The position numbers and the translations under genes are program-made. From Acetobacter fallax (GTDB lineage Bacteria; Pseudomonadota; Alphaproteobacteria; Acetobacterales; Acetobacteraceae): a stretch of 64,000 nt of DNA. Location: positions 186,001 to 250,000 of the forward strand of contig NZ_WOSX01000001.1 in NCBI RefSeq assembly GCF_011516735.1. Reading direction: 5' to 3'. The notes under the pieces are model-generated. The model saw only the letters and a list, made by a program, of their open reading frames with translations. It did not search any database and was not told the DNA's origin. Below, one piece after another: positions 39,910 through 50,073 of this stretch (its first letter is position 1; each line of letters starts with the position of its first letter).

Positions 39910-41045
39910 GCGGTGCTACCACCCCCATGGAACTGCCGCTTGACCAGATTCTGCGAGGCGAATGTATCGACGTTATGAAAATGTTACCAACAGCCAGCGT
40001 TGACTGCGTCTTTGCTGATCCACCGTATAATCTGCAGCTTCGCGGAGAGCTTCGCCGTCCTGATGATACTGTTGTAGACGGCGTCGATGATGACTGGGAC
40101 AAATTTTCAGATCTTGCAGCTTATGACCGGTTTACCCGCGACTGGCTGAGTGAGGCACGACGACTGTTACGTAAGGATGGAACGATCTGGGTCATCGGTT
40201 CATATCACAATATCTTCCGTATTGGCGCCATTCTGCAGGACCTCGGATTCTGGATCCTCAATGACATCGTTTGGCGCAAATCCAATCCGATGCCCAACTT
40301 CCGCGGTCGGCGCTTCACGAATGCTCATGAGACGCTCATCTGGGCAGCTCGCAGCCAAAACAGTCGCTATCGGTTCAACTACCAGGCCATGAAAGCCCTG
40401 AATGACGATGTGCAGATGCGGTCGGACTGGTATCTTCCCCTCTGCACTGGCGGCGAACGCCTCCGCAATGACCACGGACTGAAACTCCATCCGACGCAAA
40501 AACCCGAAAGTCTGTTACACCGCGTCCTGATCTCGTCCACATCTGCTGATGATGTCGTGCTTGATCCTTTTACGGGCACGGGCACAACTGCCGCGATGGC
40601 GAAACGCCTCCGTCGACGTTTTATCGGGATTGAACGTCATCCTGACTATGTTGAGGCTGCAATAGGTCGGGTTCGACGCGAGAAGGCTCTTCCGCTCGAT
40701 GCCATCGCCACGACGCCAATGAAACGAGAAGCACCGCGCGTACCATTCGGCAGCCTGGTCGAACGAAATTTTATTACGGTTGGAACGATTGTCTGCGATA
40801 AAAACCGTCGGATTTTTGCAACCGTTGCACCTGACGGAACATTAATCAGTGGCAGCAAACGCGGCTCGATTCACAAGCTGGGCGCCATGATGACCAGCGC
40901 GCCTTCCTGCAACGGATGGACGTTCTGGCATCTGGAGCGTGAAGGACAACTGATTCCTCTGGACGCACTGCGCAGCGAAAGCCTCGCTGCGGAAGCCGCA
41001 GAACTGATCGCCCCGTCCACGAATATCCCGATCGCCGCGCAATAA
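39906..41045 (+). CDS. ccrM: CcrM-family adenine-specific DNA methyltransferase (GANTC)
   Basis: Solitary cell-cycle methyltransferase expected to make N6-methyladenine in GANTC. The 379 aa are of the beta class: the catalytic motif [10 protein letters not shown] (about residue 38) comes first, then the target-recognition part ([27 protein letters not shown]), and the SAM motif [14 protein letters not shown] near 220. The C-terminal domain (about 280-360, [35 protein letters not shown]) is the RAMA-like extension found in CcrM and needed for DNA binding. No restriction enzyme is nearby. A GACTC lies just ahead of the ATG, next to the ribosome binding site GGAG. Confidence 0.95.
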   Translation: MSGATTPMELPLDQILRGECIDVMKMLPTASVDCVFADPPYNLQLRGELRRPDDTVVDGVDDDWDKFSDLAAYDRFTRDWLSEARRLLRKDGTIWVIGSYHNIFRIGAILQDLGFWILNDIVWRKSNPMPNFRGRRFTNAHETLIWAARSQNSRYRFNYQAMKALNDDVQMRSDWYLPLCTGGERLRNDHGLKLHPTQKPESLLHRVLISSTSADDVVLDPFTGTGTTAAMAKRLRRRFIGIERHPDYVEAAIGRVRREKALPLDAIATTPMKREAPRVPFGSLVERNFITVGTIVCDKNRRIFATVAPDGTLISGSKRGSIHKLGAMMTSAPSCNGWTFWHLEREGQLIPLDALRSESLAAEAAELIAPSTNIPIAAQ

Positions 41046-41103
41046 AAGCCTGAACGTCGCGACGATGTGCTCTGCCTGTATCGGCGCGCAGCGACAGAGC
41101 CCT

Positions 41104-41733
41104 TTAGCTTCCCCCGAAGCCAAGGAAGCCAACGGAAGGTTGCGGACGTCCTCCTGACACATCGTAGCGCGGGTCCACAACTTTTCCGGCTCGGGATGCC
41201 TTGCCGCCTATACTCAGATACCCTGTTCCGCCCTGCATACTCACACCGGAACTCGCGACCGATGTTGTTGTCTCTCCTGGCGAAGATTCGAGACTGCGCA
41301 TCGAAAGCAGGAAAAACATGATGTCATTGCGATTAAGATCGATAGCCATATCGAGTGGCGTCTGTCCGAGCACATTATGACCACTCAGATCTGCACCGCG
41401 ATTAACTGCCTCCCTTGCACCTCCGAGGCTACCCCGATTGATTGCATCAAAAAGCGCGGAGGTCGGTTCGAGGTCCATATTAGAATGCCCCCCCTCCTCT
41501 TCATTTGACTGTGCTCCCGGAAGCGCAGCCGGCGGCGCTGCCCGCTTTGCCGCACGCCTTTCCTCAGATTTCTTGGCGGCATCTTCAGCATCGGCTTCAG
41601 CTTCCGCCTGATCCGCATCCTGGGCGTGCGCGTGACGCGGCGAGACCGTTCCGGCGGCCAGACCGCCAAGGAAAATCGCGCAAGACAGATGAAGACCAAA
41701 CCTGCGCTTCTGGACAAATCTGCGGTGGGACAT
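41104..41733 (-). CDS. Secreted ankyrin-repeat protein
   Basis: A 209-aa protein with a signal peptide (MSHRRFVQKRRFGLHLSCAIFLGGLAAGTVSPRHAHAQ, cleavage after AHA). A strongly charged Asp/Glu/Ala stretch follows (DADQAEAEADAEDAAKKSEERRAAKRAAPP), then about one and a half to two ankyrin repeats (SALFDAINRGSLGGAREAVNRGADLSGHNVLGQTPLDMAIDLNRNDIMFFLLS). The C-terminal 60 residues are Gly/Ser-rich. Periplasmic location is inferred. Function is unknown; ankyrin repeats imply a protein partner. It converges with ccrM. Confidence 0.75.
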   Translation of the reverse strand: MSHRRFVQKRRFGLHLSCAIFLGGLAAGTVSPRHAHAQDADQAEAEADAEDAAKKSEERRAAKRAAPPAALPGAQSNEEEGGHSNMDLEPTSALFDAINRGSLGGAREAVNRGADLSGHNVLGQTPLDMAIDLNRNDIMFFLLSMRSLESSPGETTTSVASSGVSMQGGTGYLSIGGKASRAGKVVDPRYDVSGGRPQPSVGFLGFGGS

Positions 41734-42262
41734 GATGCAACAATACTCCGTAGCAGATCATTTAATAAAATTTACAGGATTTTGCCAGATCCGGAAGCCG
41801 AATCTCTTTGCGGAATATCGTGGTTAAGAACTGCGAGCTAACTGAGGTTTCTCCGGGAACGAAATCGGAGGCCAGCAGGGAAATGTTACTATTTCGTTTC
41901 GGTTTGTAGGGAATTCCCTCCATTTTTCGTTTCGCGGCAACTTAAATATTCATTCATTGAACCGGATCACAGAGCATGAGAATACGCTCCGCAGGAAAAA
42001 AATATCTTTTTATTTCAATGCACAACGATGAAATCACGGCCAGTATCGCTGCTCATTTTCCTGTGCTCAGGTGACCATGACCGGCTAGTGGCGCAATCGG
42101 ATTTTACTGCTATCACGAGCGTGCCAGAGAGGTTTCTGTTTTCATGACCATGAGTTGTCATAAATAACTGAGGCCACAACTGGCACGACCATCATCCCCG
42201 CCCACAGGTCGTAAAACCGGAGCAGGGCCAGACAAAATTTGGCGGACGGAAACCGGCAGGAC
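41734..42262. other. Gene-free divergent region before the mdt operon
   Basis: About 530 bp between the ankyrin gene (leftward) and mdtA (rightward), markedly AT-richer than the genes, particularly 41740-42040. No credible ORF. It contains a 12-bp palindrome flanked by a direct 10-bp repeat (41892-41934, separate entry). Promoters for both flanking genes must lie here; I cannot point to a clear -35/-10 pair. Confidence 0.5.
41892..41934. promoter_or_regulatory. Palindrome flanked by direct repeats, candidate operator
   Basis: TTTCGTTTCG occurs at 41892-41901 and again at 41925-41934, 33 bp apart (about three helical turns), with the perfect palindrome AGGGAATTCCCT at 41908-41919 between them. 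This lies about 330 bp upstream of mdtA and 160 bp upstream of the ankyrin gene. The arrangement looks like a regulator site, but no regulator gene is adjacent. Confidence 0.35.
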
Positions 42263-43513
42263 ATGGACGAACAGAATACAGGTAACCCTCCGCTTTCGGA
42301 TCAGAAAAAACTTCCGTCCCGCAAACGCCGACGTCTCTGGGTCATTGTGGGGATGCTTTTGCTGGTAGTACTGACGATCGTATTTTTCGCGTATCGCAGC
42401 CATAAATCAGGCAGCCGGCGACAGGGAGCGACTGGGTCGGATGCTCCGCAGCCAGTTGCTGTAGAAACAGTGACGACCGGAGATATGCCGGTGGTGCTCA
42501 CTGAACTCGGCACAGTTATCCCTATCACCACTGTGACGGTTATGCCGCGCGTCGAAGGTTACCTGACCGATGTGAAGTTCATTGAGGGACAGCATGTCAA
42601 AAAAGGAGACCTGCTCGCCGTGATTGATACGCGTCCGTATGACGTGGCTCTGGCGCAGTATGAGGGGCAACTGGCTCAGGATAAGGCGCAGCTGGAAAAG
42701 GCGCGCGTCGATAATGCGCGTTATCAGAAGCTCATCAAACAGGACAGCGTGGCAGCAATGACTGCGCGGGATCAGGAGTTCACGGTCGAGCAGCTTGAGG
42801 GTACGGTGAAGGTCGATCAGGCTCTGGTCGACAATCAGAGGCTCCAGCTTGTGTATTGTCATATTGTCGCACCAGTGGATGGCCGGGTCGGCATTCGCGT
42901 GGTTGACCGAGGCAACTACATTACGGCGGGGCAGTCGGGCGGCCTTGTCATTCTGACGCAGATGCAGCCGATTTCAGTCATTTTCACTTTACCACAAGAT
43001 CAGCTTGCTCAGGTTGCTGATCGTCTGCGGGCTGTCGGCTCTTTGCCGGTCGAAGCGTGGAACAGTTCCAACACGCAGAAAATTGCGACCGGCGCAGTCA
43101 GTACACTGGACAGCCAGATCGATACCTCTACCGGCACGGTGCGTTTGCGCGCCATCTTCACCAATGAAGATGAGCATCTGTTCCCGAATCAGTTCGTTAA
43201 TGCCCGCCTTCTGGTGGACACTCTGCATAACGCAATCATTGTCCCGGGTAATGCGCTCCAGACCGGACCGAACGGGCAGTTCGTCTATGTTGTGAAGAGT
43301 GACAACACGGTCGATGTCCGTAACGTCAAGCCGGGCATTACGGACGGAACCCGAACGGTCGTCGCCAGTGGGCTCTCCGCCGGAGATAAGGTAGTCACGG
43401 ATGGGACCGATCATCTGCGTGCGGGTGCGAAGGTCACGATCCCGGCCGATCACCCTGTAGCGGACGCAGATACTGCGCAGCCTGCGCAGCGTCATCACCG
43501 CCATGCGAACTGA
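42263..43513 (+). CDS. mdtA: RND efflux membrane fusion protein, MdtA-like
   Basis: Periplasmic adaptor linking the RND pumps to the outer-membrane channel. The protein has about 416 aa: a cytoplasmic basic N-terminus, one membrane anchor (LWVIVGMLLLVVLTIVFFAY), then the lipoyl-like half motifs (TVMPRVEGYLTDVKFIEGQHVKKGDLLAVID and LQLVYCHIVAPVDGRVGIRVVDRGNYITAG) around a coiled coil (YEGQLAQDKAQLEKARVDNARYQKLIKQ), and the beta-barrel and membrane-proximal domains. An in-frame TTG 24 bp upstream is possible; the ATG at 42263 is preferred. The mdtB start follows 9 bp after the stop. Confidence 0.92.
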   Translation: MDEQNTGNPPLSDQKKLPSRKRRRLWVIVGMLLLVVLTIVFFAYRSHKSGSRRQGATGSDAPQPVAVETVTTGDMPVVLTELGTVIPITTVTVMPRVEGYLTDVKFIEGQHVKKGDLLAVIDTRPYDVALAQYEGQLAQDKAQLEKARVDNARYQKLIKQDSVAAMTARDQEFTVEQLEGTVKVDQALVDNQRLQLVYCHIVAPVDGRVGIRVVDRGNYITAGQSGGLVILTQMQPISVIFTLPQDQLAQVADRLRAVGSLPVEAWNSSNTQKIATGAVSTLDSQIDTSTGTVRLRAIFTNEDEHLFPNQFVNARLLVDTLHNAIIVPGNALQTGPNGQFVYVVKSDNTVDVRNVKPGITDGTRTVVASGLSAGDKVVTDGTDHLRAGAKVTIPADHPVADADTAQPAQRHHRHAN

Positions 43514-43522
43514 TATCCGCCA

Positions 43523-46500
43523 GTGAATCCATCACGCATCTTCATTGAGCGCCCGGTTGCCACAACGCTTCTGATGTTTGCCATTCTGATGGCGGGCCTG
43601 CTGGGCTACCATTTCCTGCCGGTCTCGGCTCTTCCTCAGGTAGAATATCCGACGATCACGGTTGAGACATTCTATCCAGGCGCGGGTCCGGATGTGATGG
43701 CGACATCCGTGACAGCCCCTCTCGAGACACAGTTCGGCCAGATGCCAGGGCTGGACCAGATGACGTCGCGATCATCAGGTGGAGCATCAGTCATTACACT
43801 CCGGTTCGGGCTGTCCATGTCGATGGATATTGCCGAGCAGGAGGTGCAGGCGGCGATCAACCAGGCCAATTCTCTGCTACCGACAGATCTGCCAGCCCCA
43901 CCTATTTATGCGAAGGTGAATCCCGCCGATACGCCAGTGCTTACTCTGGGAATCACGTCGAAAACCATTCCGCTGCCAGAAGTTGAGGACTACGTCGACA
44001 CGCGGCTTGAACAGAAAATCAGTCAGATTTCAGGCGTTGGACTGGTGACGCTATCGGGTGGGAACCGGAAGGCGATTCGCGTTCGCGTGAACATTCCGAA
44101 GCTGACATCCTATGGCGTGGATCTGGATACGCTCCGGACGACGATCGGCAACGTCAATGTCAACTCACCCACAGGAACATTCGACGGAGCGCAGCGAGCT
44201 TCCACACTACGGGTCGACGGGCAGATTACCGGGACCGACCAACTGCTGAATCAGGTGATTGCTTATCAGAATAATGGGCCGATCCGTATTCGGGATGTCG
44301 CGACTGTTGTAGTCGGAGCTGAGAACGATCAGCTTGCGGCATGGTCAAACACAACGCCGGGCCTTGTGCTCAATGTTCAGCGTCAGCCCGGCGCGAATGT
44401 CATTTCCGTTGTTGACAATATCAAGGCTGCGCTGCCGCGACTAAAGACATCGCTGCCTCCGGGCATCGACATTGTTCCGCTGACGGACCGGACCACGACT
44501 ATTCGTGCTTCGGTGGCGGATGTCGAATTCGAACTGTTTCTCGCACTTATTCTCGTCGTTGCAGTCATTTTCGTTTTTCTGCGCAATGTTCCGGCAACGA
44601 TCATCCCGAGCCTGTCTGTACCGCTCTCGATCGTCGGCACTTTTGCAGTAATGGATCTGCTGGGCTTTTCGCTTGATAATCTGTCGCTGATGTCTCTGAC
44701 GATCGCGACCGGTTTCGTGGTCGATGATGCCATCGTCATGATCGAGAACATCTCCCGCTATATCGAGATGGGCGAGGATCGTATGACAGCCGCAATGAAG
44801 GGTGCAGGTGAGATCGGTTTCACCATTATTTCGCTGACAGTTTCGCTGATCGCGGTGCTGATTCCACTCCTGTTCATGGGAGATGTGGTCGGTCGTCTGT
44901 TTCATGAGTTCGCGTTGACACTTGCCATTACGATCGTGCTGTCAGCAGTGGTTTCTCTGACCCTCGTGCCGATGATGTGCGCGCGGTTACTCTCAGAGCG
45001 CCCGCATAGCCAGGCGGATGCACACACAGCGTTCCAGCGCTGGTCAGCCCGAATGGAAGTAGCGACAGAGCGTCTGATCGCGGTATATGATCGCGGGCTC
45101 GACGTTGTTCTGGCGCATCAGCGGATTACATTGCTTGTGTTCGGTGCGACGCTTCTGCTGACTGGTTTCCTTGCCTGGGAAATCCCCAAGGGTTTTTTCC
45201 CGGTGCAGGATACGGGTGTCATTCAGGGTATTTCCGTCGCAGCACAGTCGACCTCATTTGATGCCATGAAGGAGCACCAGCAGGTACTTGCCCGTGCGAT
45301 CCTGAAAGATAAGGACGTAGTTTCGCTGTCATCGTTCGTTGGTGTCGATGGTCAGAACTCAACCCTGAACCAGGGTCGCTTTCTGATCAATCTTCGGGAT
45401 CATGATGAGCGCAGCTCCTCCGCGCAGGAAGTTGCAGCCCGACTCACTGACGAAACCGGTGGCATTGCGGGCATCCGCCTTTATCTGCAGCCGGTGCAGG
45501 ATCTGTCACTCGATACGACAGTTGCCGCCACGCAGTATCAGTTTCTGCTGGAAAATCCCGATTATAATGAGTTCAAAAGCTGGGTTCCGAAACTTGTCGA
45601 AGCGCTGCAGAAAGAGCCAGCTCTTTCTGACGTGACATCTGATCTGCAGGCTGAGGGGCTTGTGGCACGGATAACACTCGATCGTGCCACCGGAGCACGC
45701 TATTCGATCACGCCGCAAACGGTGGACAACGTGCTTTACGACTCATTCGGACAGCGCCAGATCTCCACGATTTACACTCAGTCCAATCAGTATCGTGTCA
45801 TTCTTGAAGCCGATCCGAAATTCCAGACGAAACTCGGGTCGCTCAACCAGCTCTACCTGCCAGGTGTATCCGGAAACTCCGGTGAAAGTACTTCCGGTCC
45901 AACAAGGTCTCCAACGTCAGGGCTTGTTCCGCTGGCGGCTGTGACGTCGGTTACACATGAGACAGCCCCGTTGCTGATCACCCATTTCGGTCAGTTTCCG
46001 GCGACGACGATCTCGTTCAACGTTTCGCCGGGCTATTCTCTTGGCCAGGCGACAGATATCATCGAACGTGTTGAGAAATCCGTGAGGCTGCCAGCCTCCT
46101 TCCAGACATCGTTCCAGGGAACTGCGGCGGCATTCCAGGGGTCGCTCGGCAACGAGATGTTCCTCGTCGCCGCAGCTCTCGTTGCGGTCTATATCGTGCT
46201 GGGCATTCTGTACGAGAGCTTTGTTCATCCGGTCACCATTCTCTCCACCCTGCCCTCTGCCGGCATTGGTGCACTGCTGACTCTCCGTCTGTCAGGAGCC
46301 GGGCTTGATGTGATGGGTATTATCGGCCTGGTGCTGCTGATCGGTATTGTGAAGAAGAATGCGATCATGATGATCGACTTTGCATTGGAGGCCGAGCGAG
46401 TACATGGCATGTCCTCTCTGCAGTCGATCCGGCAGGCGGCCACGCTGCGTTTTCGTCCAATCCTTATGACCACGCTGGCCGCCATGCTTGGTGCATTGCC

Positions 46501-46708
46501 GATGGTTATTTCACATGGAACCGGCTCGGAGCTGCGTCGCCCTCTTGGTCTTGCCATCATCGGTGGTTTGGCGCTTTCGCAATTTCTGACTCTGTTTACT
46601 ACCCCGGTGATCTATCTGGCACTCGACACGATGGCTCAAAAGTGGCGCGGGCGCGTGGGATCGGACATCACAGGCACGAGTCCGGAGCCGGATCATGGCC
46701 GGAGCTGA
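43523..46708 (+). CDS. mdtB: RND efflux permease, MdtB-like
   Basis: Proton-driven trimeric pump subunit of 1061 aa. It opens with the RND signature NPSRIFIERPVATTLLMFAILMAGLLGYHFLPVSALPQVEYPTI. Twelve membrane helices surround two large periplasmic loops. The proton-relay helix 4 reads LTIATGFVVDDAIVMIENISRYIEMG, with two adjacent Asp residues, and the second half contains IIGLVLLIGIVKKNAIMMIDFALEAER. The start is a GTG. A Ser/Gly/Thr/Pro-rich insertion (SGNSGESTSGPTRSPTSG, near residue 785) is longer than usual. With MdtC it probably forms a heterotrimer, as known for E. coli MdtBC. Confidence 0.94.
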   Translation: MNPSRIFIERPVATTLLMFAILMAGLLGYHFLPVSALPQVEYPTITVETFYPGAGPDVMATSVTAPLETQFGQMPGLDQMTSRSSGGASVITLRFGLSMSMDIAEQEVQAAINQANSLLPTDLPAPPIYAKVNPADTPVLTLGITSKTIPLPEVEDYVDTRLEQKISQISGVGLVTLSGGNRKAIRVRVNIPKLTSYGVDLDTLRTTIGNVNVNSPTGTFDGAQRASTLRVDGQITGTDQLLNQVIAYQNNGPIRIRDVATVVVGAENDQLAAWSNTTPGLVLNVQRQPGANVISVVDNIKAALPRLKTSLPPGIDIVPLTDRTTTIRASVADVEFELFLALILVVAVIFVFLRNVPATIIPSLSVPLSIVGTFAVMDLLGFSLDNLSLMSLTIATGFVVDDAIVMIENISRYIEMGEDRMTAAMKGAGEIGFTIISLTVSLIAVLIPLLFMGDVVGRLFHEFALTLAITIVLSAVVSLTLVPMMCARLLSERPHSQADAHTAFQRWSARMEVATERLIAVYDRGLDVVLAHQRITLLVFGATLLLTGFLAWEIPKGFFPVQDTGVIQGISVAAQSTSFDAMKEHQQVLARAILKDKDVVSLSSFVGVDGQNSTLNQGRFLINLRDHDERSSSAQEVAARLTDETGGIAGIRLYLQPVQDLSLDTTVAATQYQFLLENPDYNEFKSWVPKLVEALQKEPALSDVTSDLQAEGLVARITLDRATGARYSITPQTVDNVLYDSFGQRQISTIYTQSNQYRVILEADPKFQTKLGSLNQLYLPGVSGNSGESTSGPTRSPTSGLVPLAAVTSVTHETAPLLITHFGQFPATTISFNVSPGYSLGQATDIIERVEKSVRLPASFQTSFQGTAAAFQGSLGNEMFLVAAALVAVYIVLGILYESFVHPVTILSTLPSAGIGALLTLRLSGAGLDVMGIIGLVLLIGIVKKNAIMMIDFALEAERVHGMSSLQSIRQAATLRFRPILMTTLAAMLGALPMVISHGTGSELRRPLGLAIIGGLALSQFLTLFTTPVIYLALDTMAQKWRGRVGSDITGTSPEPDHGRS

Positions 46709-46747
46709 TGCTGCGATGTTGATCTCTTTTCAGGCTAACCTGTTGTC

Positions 46748-49700
46748 ATGAGTCCATGCCGCATCTTTATAGAGCGGCCTGTCGCGACCATATTGCTGAC
46801 GGTCGCCCTGCTGATTGCCGGAATTATCGGTTATGTGAAACTTCCGGTTTCCGATCTGCCTAACGTCGATTTTCCAGTCATTCAGGTTCAGGCACAACAG
46901 GCGGGCGGATCGCCTGAAGAGATTGCCAGTTCTGTCGCTGCACCGCTTGAGAGACGTCTTGGTGGGATCGCCGATCTGACTGAGATGACGTCGCAATCGA
47001 CTCAGAATCAGGTTCGCATCACGCTTCAGTTTTCGCTGTCACGTGACATCAATGGTGCTGCGCGAGACGTAGAAGCAGCACTGCAGGCCTCCCGGGCCGA
47101 TCTGCCGACATCACTTCGTCAGAATCCAAGTTATTTCAAGGCGAACCCGAATGGCGCGCCAATTATCATTCTCGCCCTGACTTCTCCTACCCGCACTCCT
47201 GCCGCCCTCTATGACTTGGCGAGCAACGTGTTGCAGCAACACCTTTCCCAAATTCGCGGCGTTGGGATGGTCGATATTGCCGGAAGTGCTTTACCTGCAG
47301 TGCGGGTAGAGATGAATCCACTTAAGCTGTTTCGTTATGGGATCGGCTTTGAGGACGTAAGGGCAGCCTTGTCTTCAGCAAATGCTCATGGACCCAAGGG
47401 AGTTATCGATCAGAACGGAATGCGTTTCACGCTGGATACGAACGATCAGGCACGTTCTGCACAGGCATATCGAGACCTGGTGATCGCTTACCGGAACAAC
47501 CGACCTGTCCGTCTGTCTGATGTCGCGGATGTGCATGATGGTGTCGAGGATGTCCGGAATGCCGGATTTTATAATCGCGAGCGGGCGGTGATTGCTGTCG
47601 TGTTCCCGCAGGCCGGCGCGAACGTCATTCATACGATCGACCAGATCAAGGCTGAGATGCCGATTCTTCAGACAGCCTTACCAACGGATGTATCGCTTCA
47701 TACAGCACTCGATCGATCGCTCACGATCCGGGCCTCCCTGAAGGATACTCAGACGACTCTGATCATAGGCGTTATTCTCGTTGTGCTTGTTACTCTGGTT
47801 TTCCTGCGATCAATTCGTATGACGATCATTCCGGCCATTGTGGTTCCGACGTCGATCATCGCGACGTTCGGCGTGATGAAGCTCATGAATTTTTCGCTCG
47901 ACAATATGTCGCTGATGGCACTGACGGTTTCGACTGGTTTTGTCGTCGATGATGCGATCGTCGTGCTGGAAAATATTGCCCGTTACATTGAGGAGGGAAT
48001 GCCTCCACGTGAAGCAGCTCTGAAGGGTACAGAAGAAGTTGCTTTTACGGTTCTCTCGATTTCAATTTCGCTGATTGCAGTTTTTCTTCCTATCCTGCTT
48101 CTCGGAGGTCTTGCGGGCCGATTATTCCACGAACTTGCGATGACGGTGTCAATCACCATCATGATCTCGATGCTGCTGTCTCTGTCGCTAACGCCCATGC
48201 TGGCTTCGCGTATTCTGAAGCCTGTGTCAGTTCATGCTGAAACCTCCGGATCAGAAGACAGATGGTTCAGGCGGGCGGCGTCCATGCTTGGCCGTATATC
48301 CGGGCAGGCAGTCGACAGTATGGCGAAAGGATATGAATCCAGTCTGGACGTGGCTTTGCGACACAATCGTCTTGTCCTGCTGACCCTGCCGCTTACCATT
48401 ATTCTGATGGGTGTGTTGTTCGTTGCGATGCCCAAGGGATTTTTTCCGACAGAAGACACCGGGATGCTGATGGGGCATCTTCAGGGTGACCAGTCGAGTT
48501 CATTTACGGCCATGACTCAGAAAGCTGACGCCGTGCAGGCAGCTGTTCTGAAGGAAAAAGAGGTCGAAAGCATTGCCGGATCTGTCGGTGGTGGTCGCGG
48601 CTCGGCCAATCAGGCAAACCTGTTTCTTCAGTTGAAAGACAAAAGTGAACGTGGACCCGCAGAAAATCTGATGGTGCGGATCACGAAACGGCTGAGTAAT
48701 CTTGTTGGAGCGCGGTTTTTTCTCATGCAGCCGGGCGCAGTGCGCGCAGGAGCGCGGCAGGGAAACGCCGGGTATCAGTATACGCTGGAGGGCGATACCG
48801 CATCTGAACTTTATAGCTGGACACCGAAGCTCGTTGCGGCTCTTAGCCGTCATTCGGAGATTCTCGACGTATCCTCCGATGTTCAGCAGGGGGGAGCGGC
48901 TGTTGTTGCCGCGATTGATCGCGACACGGCCTCCCGGATGCAGATCACGCCACAACTGATTTCCAACACAGTTTACGATGCGTTTGGCCAGCGGGCTGCC
49001 TCTGTCATTTATAACACGCTGAATCAGTATCGTGTCGTGATGGAGGCGGCTCCTGATTTTAGGGCGAACCCGGACACGGTCAATCAGATGTGGGTTAGTG
49101 CGGCAGGCGGCAGCGCAGGTGGAGGGACTGTTTCAAACACGATCCGTGTCCGCGCCGCAACGACGGGCTCGAGCAGCAGTAGCGAGACTGCGAGCATCAG
49201 CAGTCAGAATTTTCGTAATCAGATTGCAAACCAGCTTGCTGGTGGCTCTTCCACATCCACCGGCTCGGCCGTGTCGACAGGAAGTGAGTCAATGATTCCG
49301 ATTACCTTTATCACGGACATTTATCCGTCGCGGACGCCGCTTTCGGTCAATCACCAGGGGCAATCCGTCGCGGCGACGATTTCATTTAACCTTGCTCGCG
49401 GTGTCGCGCTTAGCCGGGCGATAGAAATTATCGGGAACGAAACTGTACGTCTCCATATGCCCACAACGATCCACGGCAGTTTCGCGGGAAATGCTGCTCA
49501 GTTTCAGCAGTCAGTCAATGATGAGCCGCTCCTGATCATGGCGGCGCTGGTCGCTGTGTATGTTGTGCTGGGAATTTTGTACGAGAGTTACGTTCATCCA
49601 CTAACCATTCTTTCAACCCTGCCGTCGGCGGGAGTAGGCGCGCTGCTTGCTCTGGAACTTTTTGGCGAGGATTTTTCGCTCATCGCTATGATCGGGGTCA

Positions 49701-50068
49701 TCCTGCTCATCGGCATCGTAAAAAAGAATGCCATCATGCTGGTTGATTTTGCGATCAATGCAGAACGGGAGACGCACTGCTCGCCATTGGACGCCATTCG
49801 CACGGCTTGTCTGCTCCGTTTCCGGCCGATCATCATGACGTCGCTGGCCGCTGCTCTTGGGGCAGCACCACTTGTCTTCGGCAATGGCTATGGCGCCGAG
49901 ATGCGGCGCCCGCTCGGTATTGCCATCGTGGGAGGGCTTCTGGTCAGCCAGGCCCTCACGCTTTACACCACACCGGTAGTTTACCTGACACTGGATCGTC
50001 TGGCGCTGCGCGTCAGGCATCGTTCGTGGAAATTACGCTCTCACCCTACTAATCCTCAGGAAGTCTGA
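46748..50068 (+). CDS. mdtC: RND efflux permease, MdtC-like
   Basis: Second RND pump subunit, 1106 aa, beginning SPCRIFIERPVATILLTVALLIAGIIGYVKLPVSDLPNVDFP. Helix 4 has STGFVVDDAIVVLENIARYIEEG, and the later GVILLIGIVKKNAIMLVDFAINAER is intact. It is longer than E. coli MdtC because of a low-complexity Gly/Ser/Thr-rich insertion at about residues 785-850 (GGSAGGGTVSNT...GSSSSSETAS...GGSSTSTGSAVSTGS) in the second periplasmic loop, at the place where MdtB has its shorter insertion. It follows mdtB by 39 bp. Confidence 0.94.
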   Translation: MSPCRIFIERPVATILLTVALLIAGIIGYVKLPVSDLPNVDFPVIQVQAQQAGGSPEEIASSVAAPLERRLGGIADLTEMTSQSTQNQVRITLQFSLSRDINGAARDVEAALQASRADLPTSLRQNPSYFKANPNGAPIIILALTSPTRTPAALYDLASNVLQQHLSQIRGVGMVDIAGSALPAVRVEMNPLKLFRYGIGFEDVRAALSSANAHGPKGVIDQNGMRFTLDTNDQARSAQAYRDLVIAYRNNRPVRLSDVADVHDGVEDVRNAGFYNRERAVIAVVFPQAGANVIHTIDQIKAEMPILQTALPTDVSLHTALDRSLTIRASLKDTQTTLIIGVILVVLVTLVFLRSIRMTIIPAIVVPTSIIATFGVMKLMNFSLDNMSLMALTVSTGFVVDDAIVVLENIARYIEEGMPPREAALKGTEEVAFTVLSISISLIAVFLPILLLGGLAGRLFHELAMTVSITIMISMLLSLSLTPMLASRILKPVSVHAETSGSEDRWFRRAASMLGRISGQAVDSMAKGYESSLDVALRHNRLVLLTLPLTIILMGVLFVAMPKGFFPTEDTGMLMGHLQGDQSSSFTAMTQKADAVQAAVLKEKEVESIAGSVGGGRGSANQANLFLQLKDKSERGPAENLMVRITKRLSNLVGARFFLMQPGAVRAGARQGNAGYQYTLEGDTASELYSWTPKLVAALSRHSEILDVSSDVQQGGAAVVAAIDRDTASRMQITPQLISNTVYDAFGQRAASVIYNTLNQYRVVMEAAPDFRANPDTVNQMWVSAAGGSAGGGTVSNTIRVRAATTGSSSSSETASISSQNFRNQIANQLAGGSSTSTGSAVSTGSESMIPITFITDIYPSRTPLSVNHQGQSVAATISFNLARGVALSRAIEIIGNETVRLHMPTTIHGSFAGNAAQFQQSVNDEPLLIMAALVAVYVVLGILYESYVHPLTILSTLPSAGVGALLALELFGEDFSLIAMIGVILLIGIVKKNAIMLVDFAINAERETHCSPLDAIRTACLLRFRPIIMTSLAAALGAAPLVFGNGYGAEMRRPLGIAIVGGLLVSQALTLYTTPVVYLTLDRLALRVRHRSWKLRSHPTNPQEV

Positions 50069-50073
50069 CGCGG

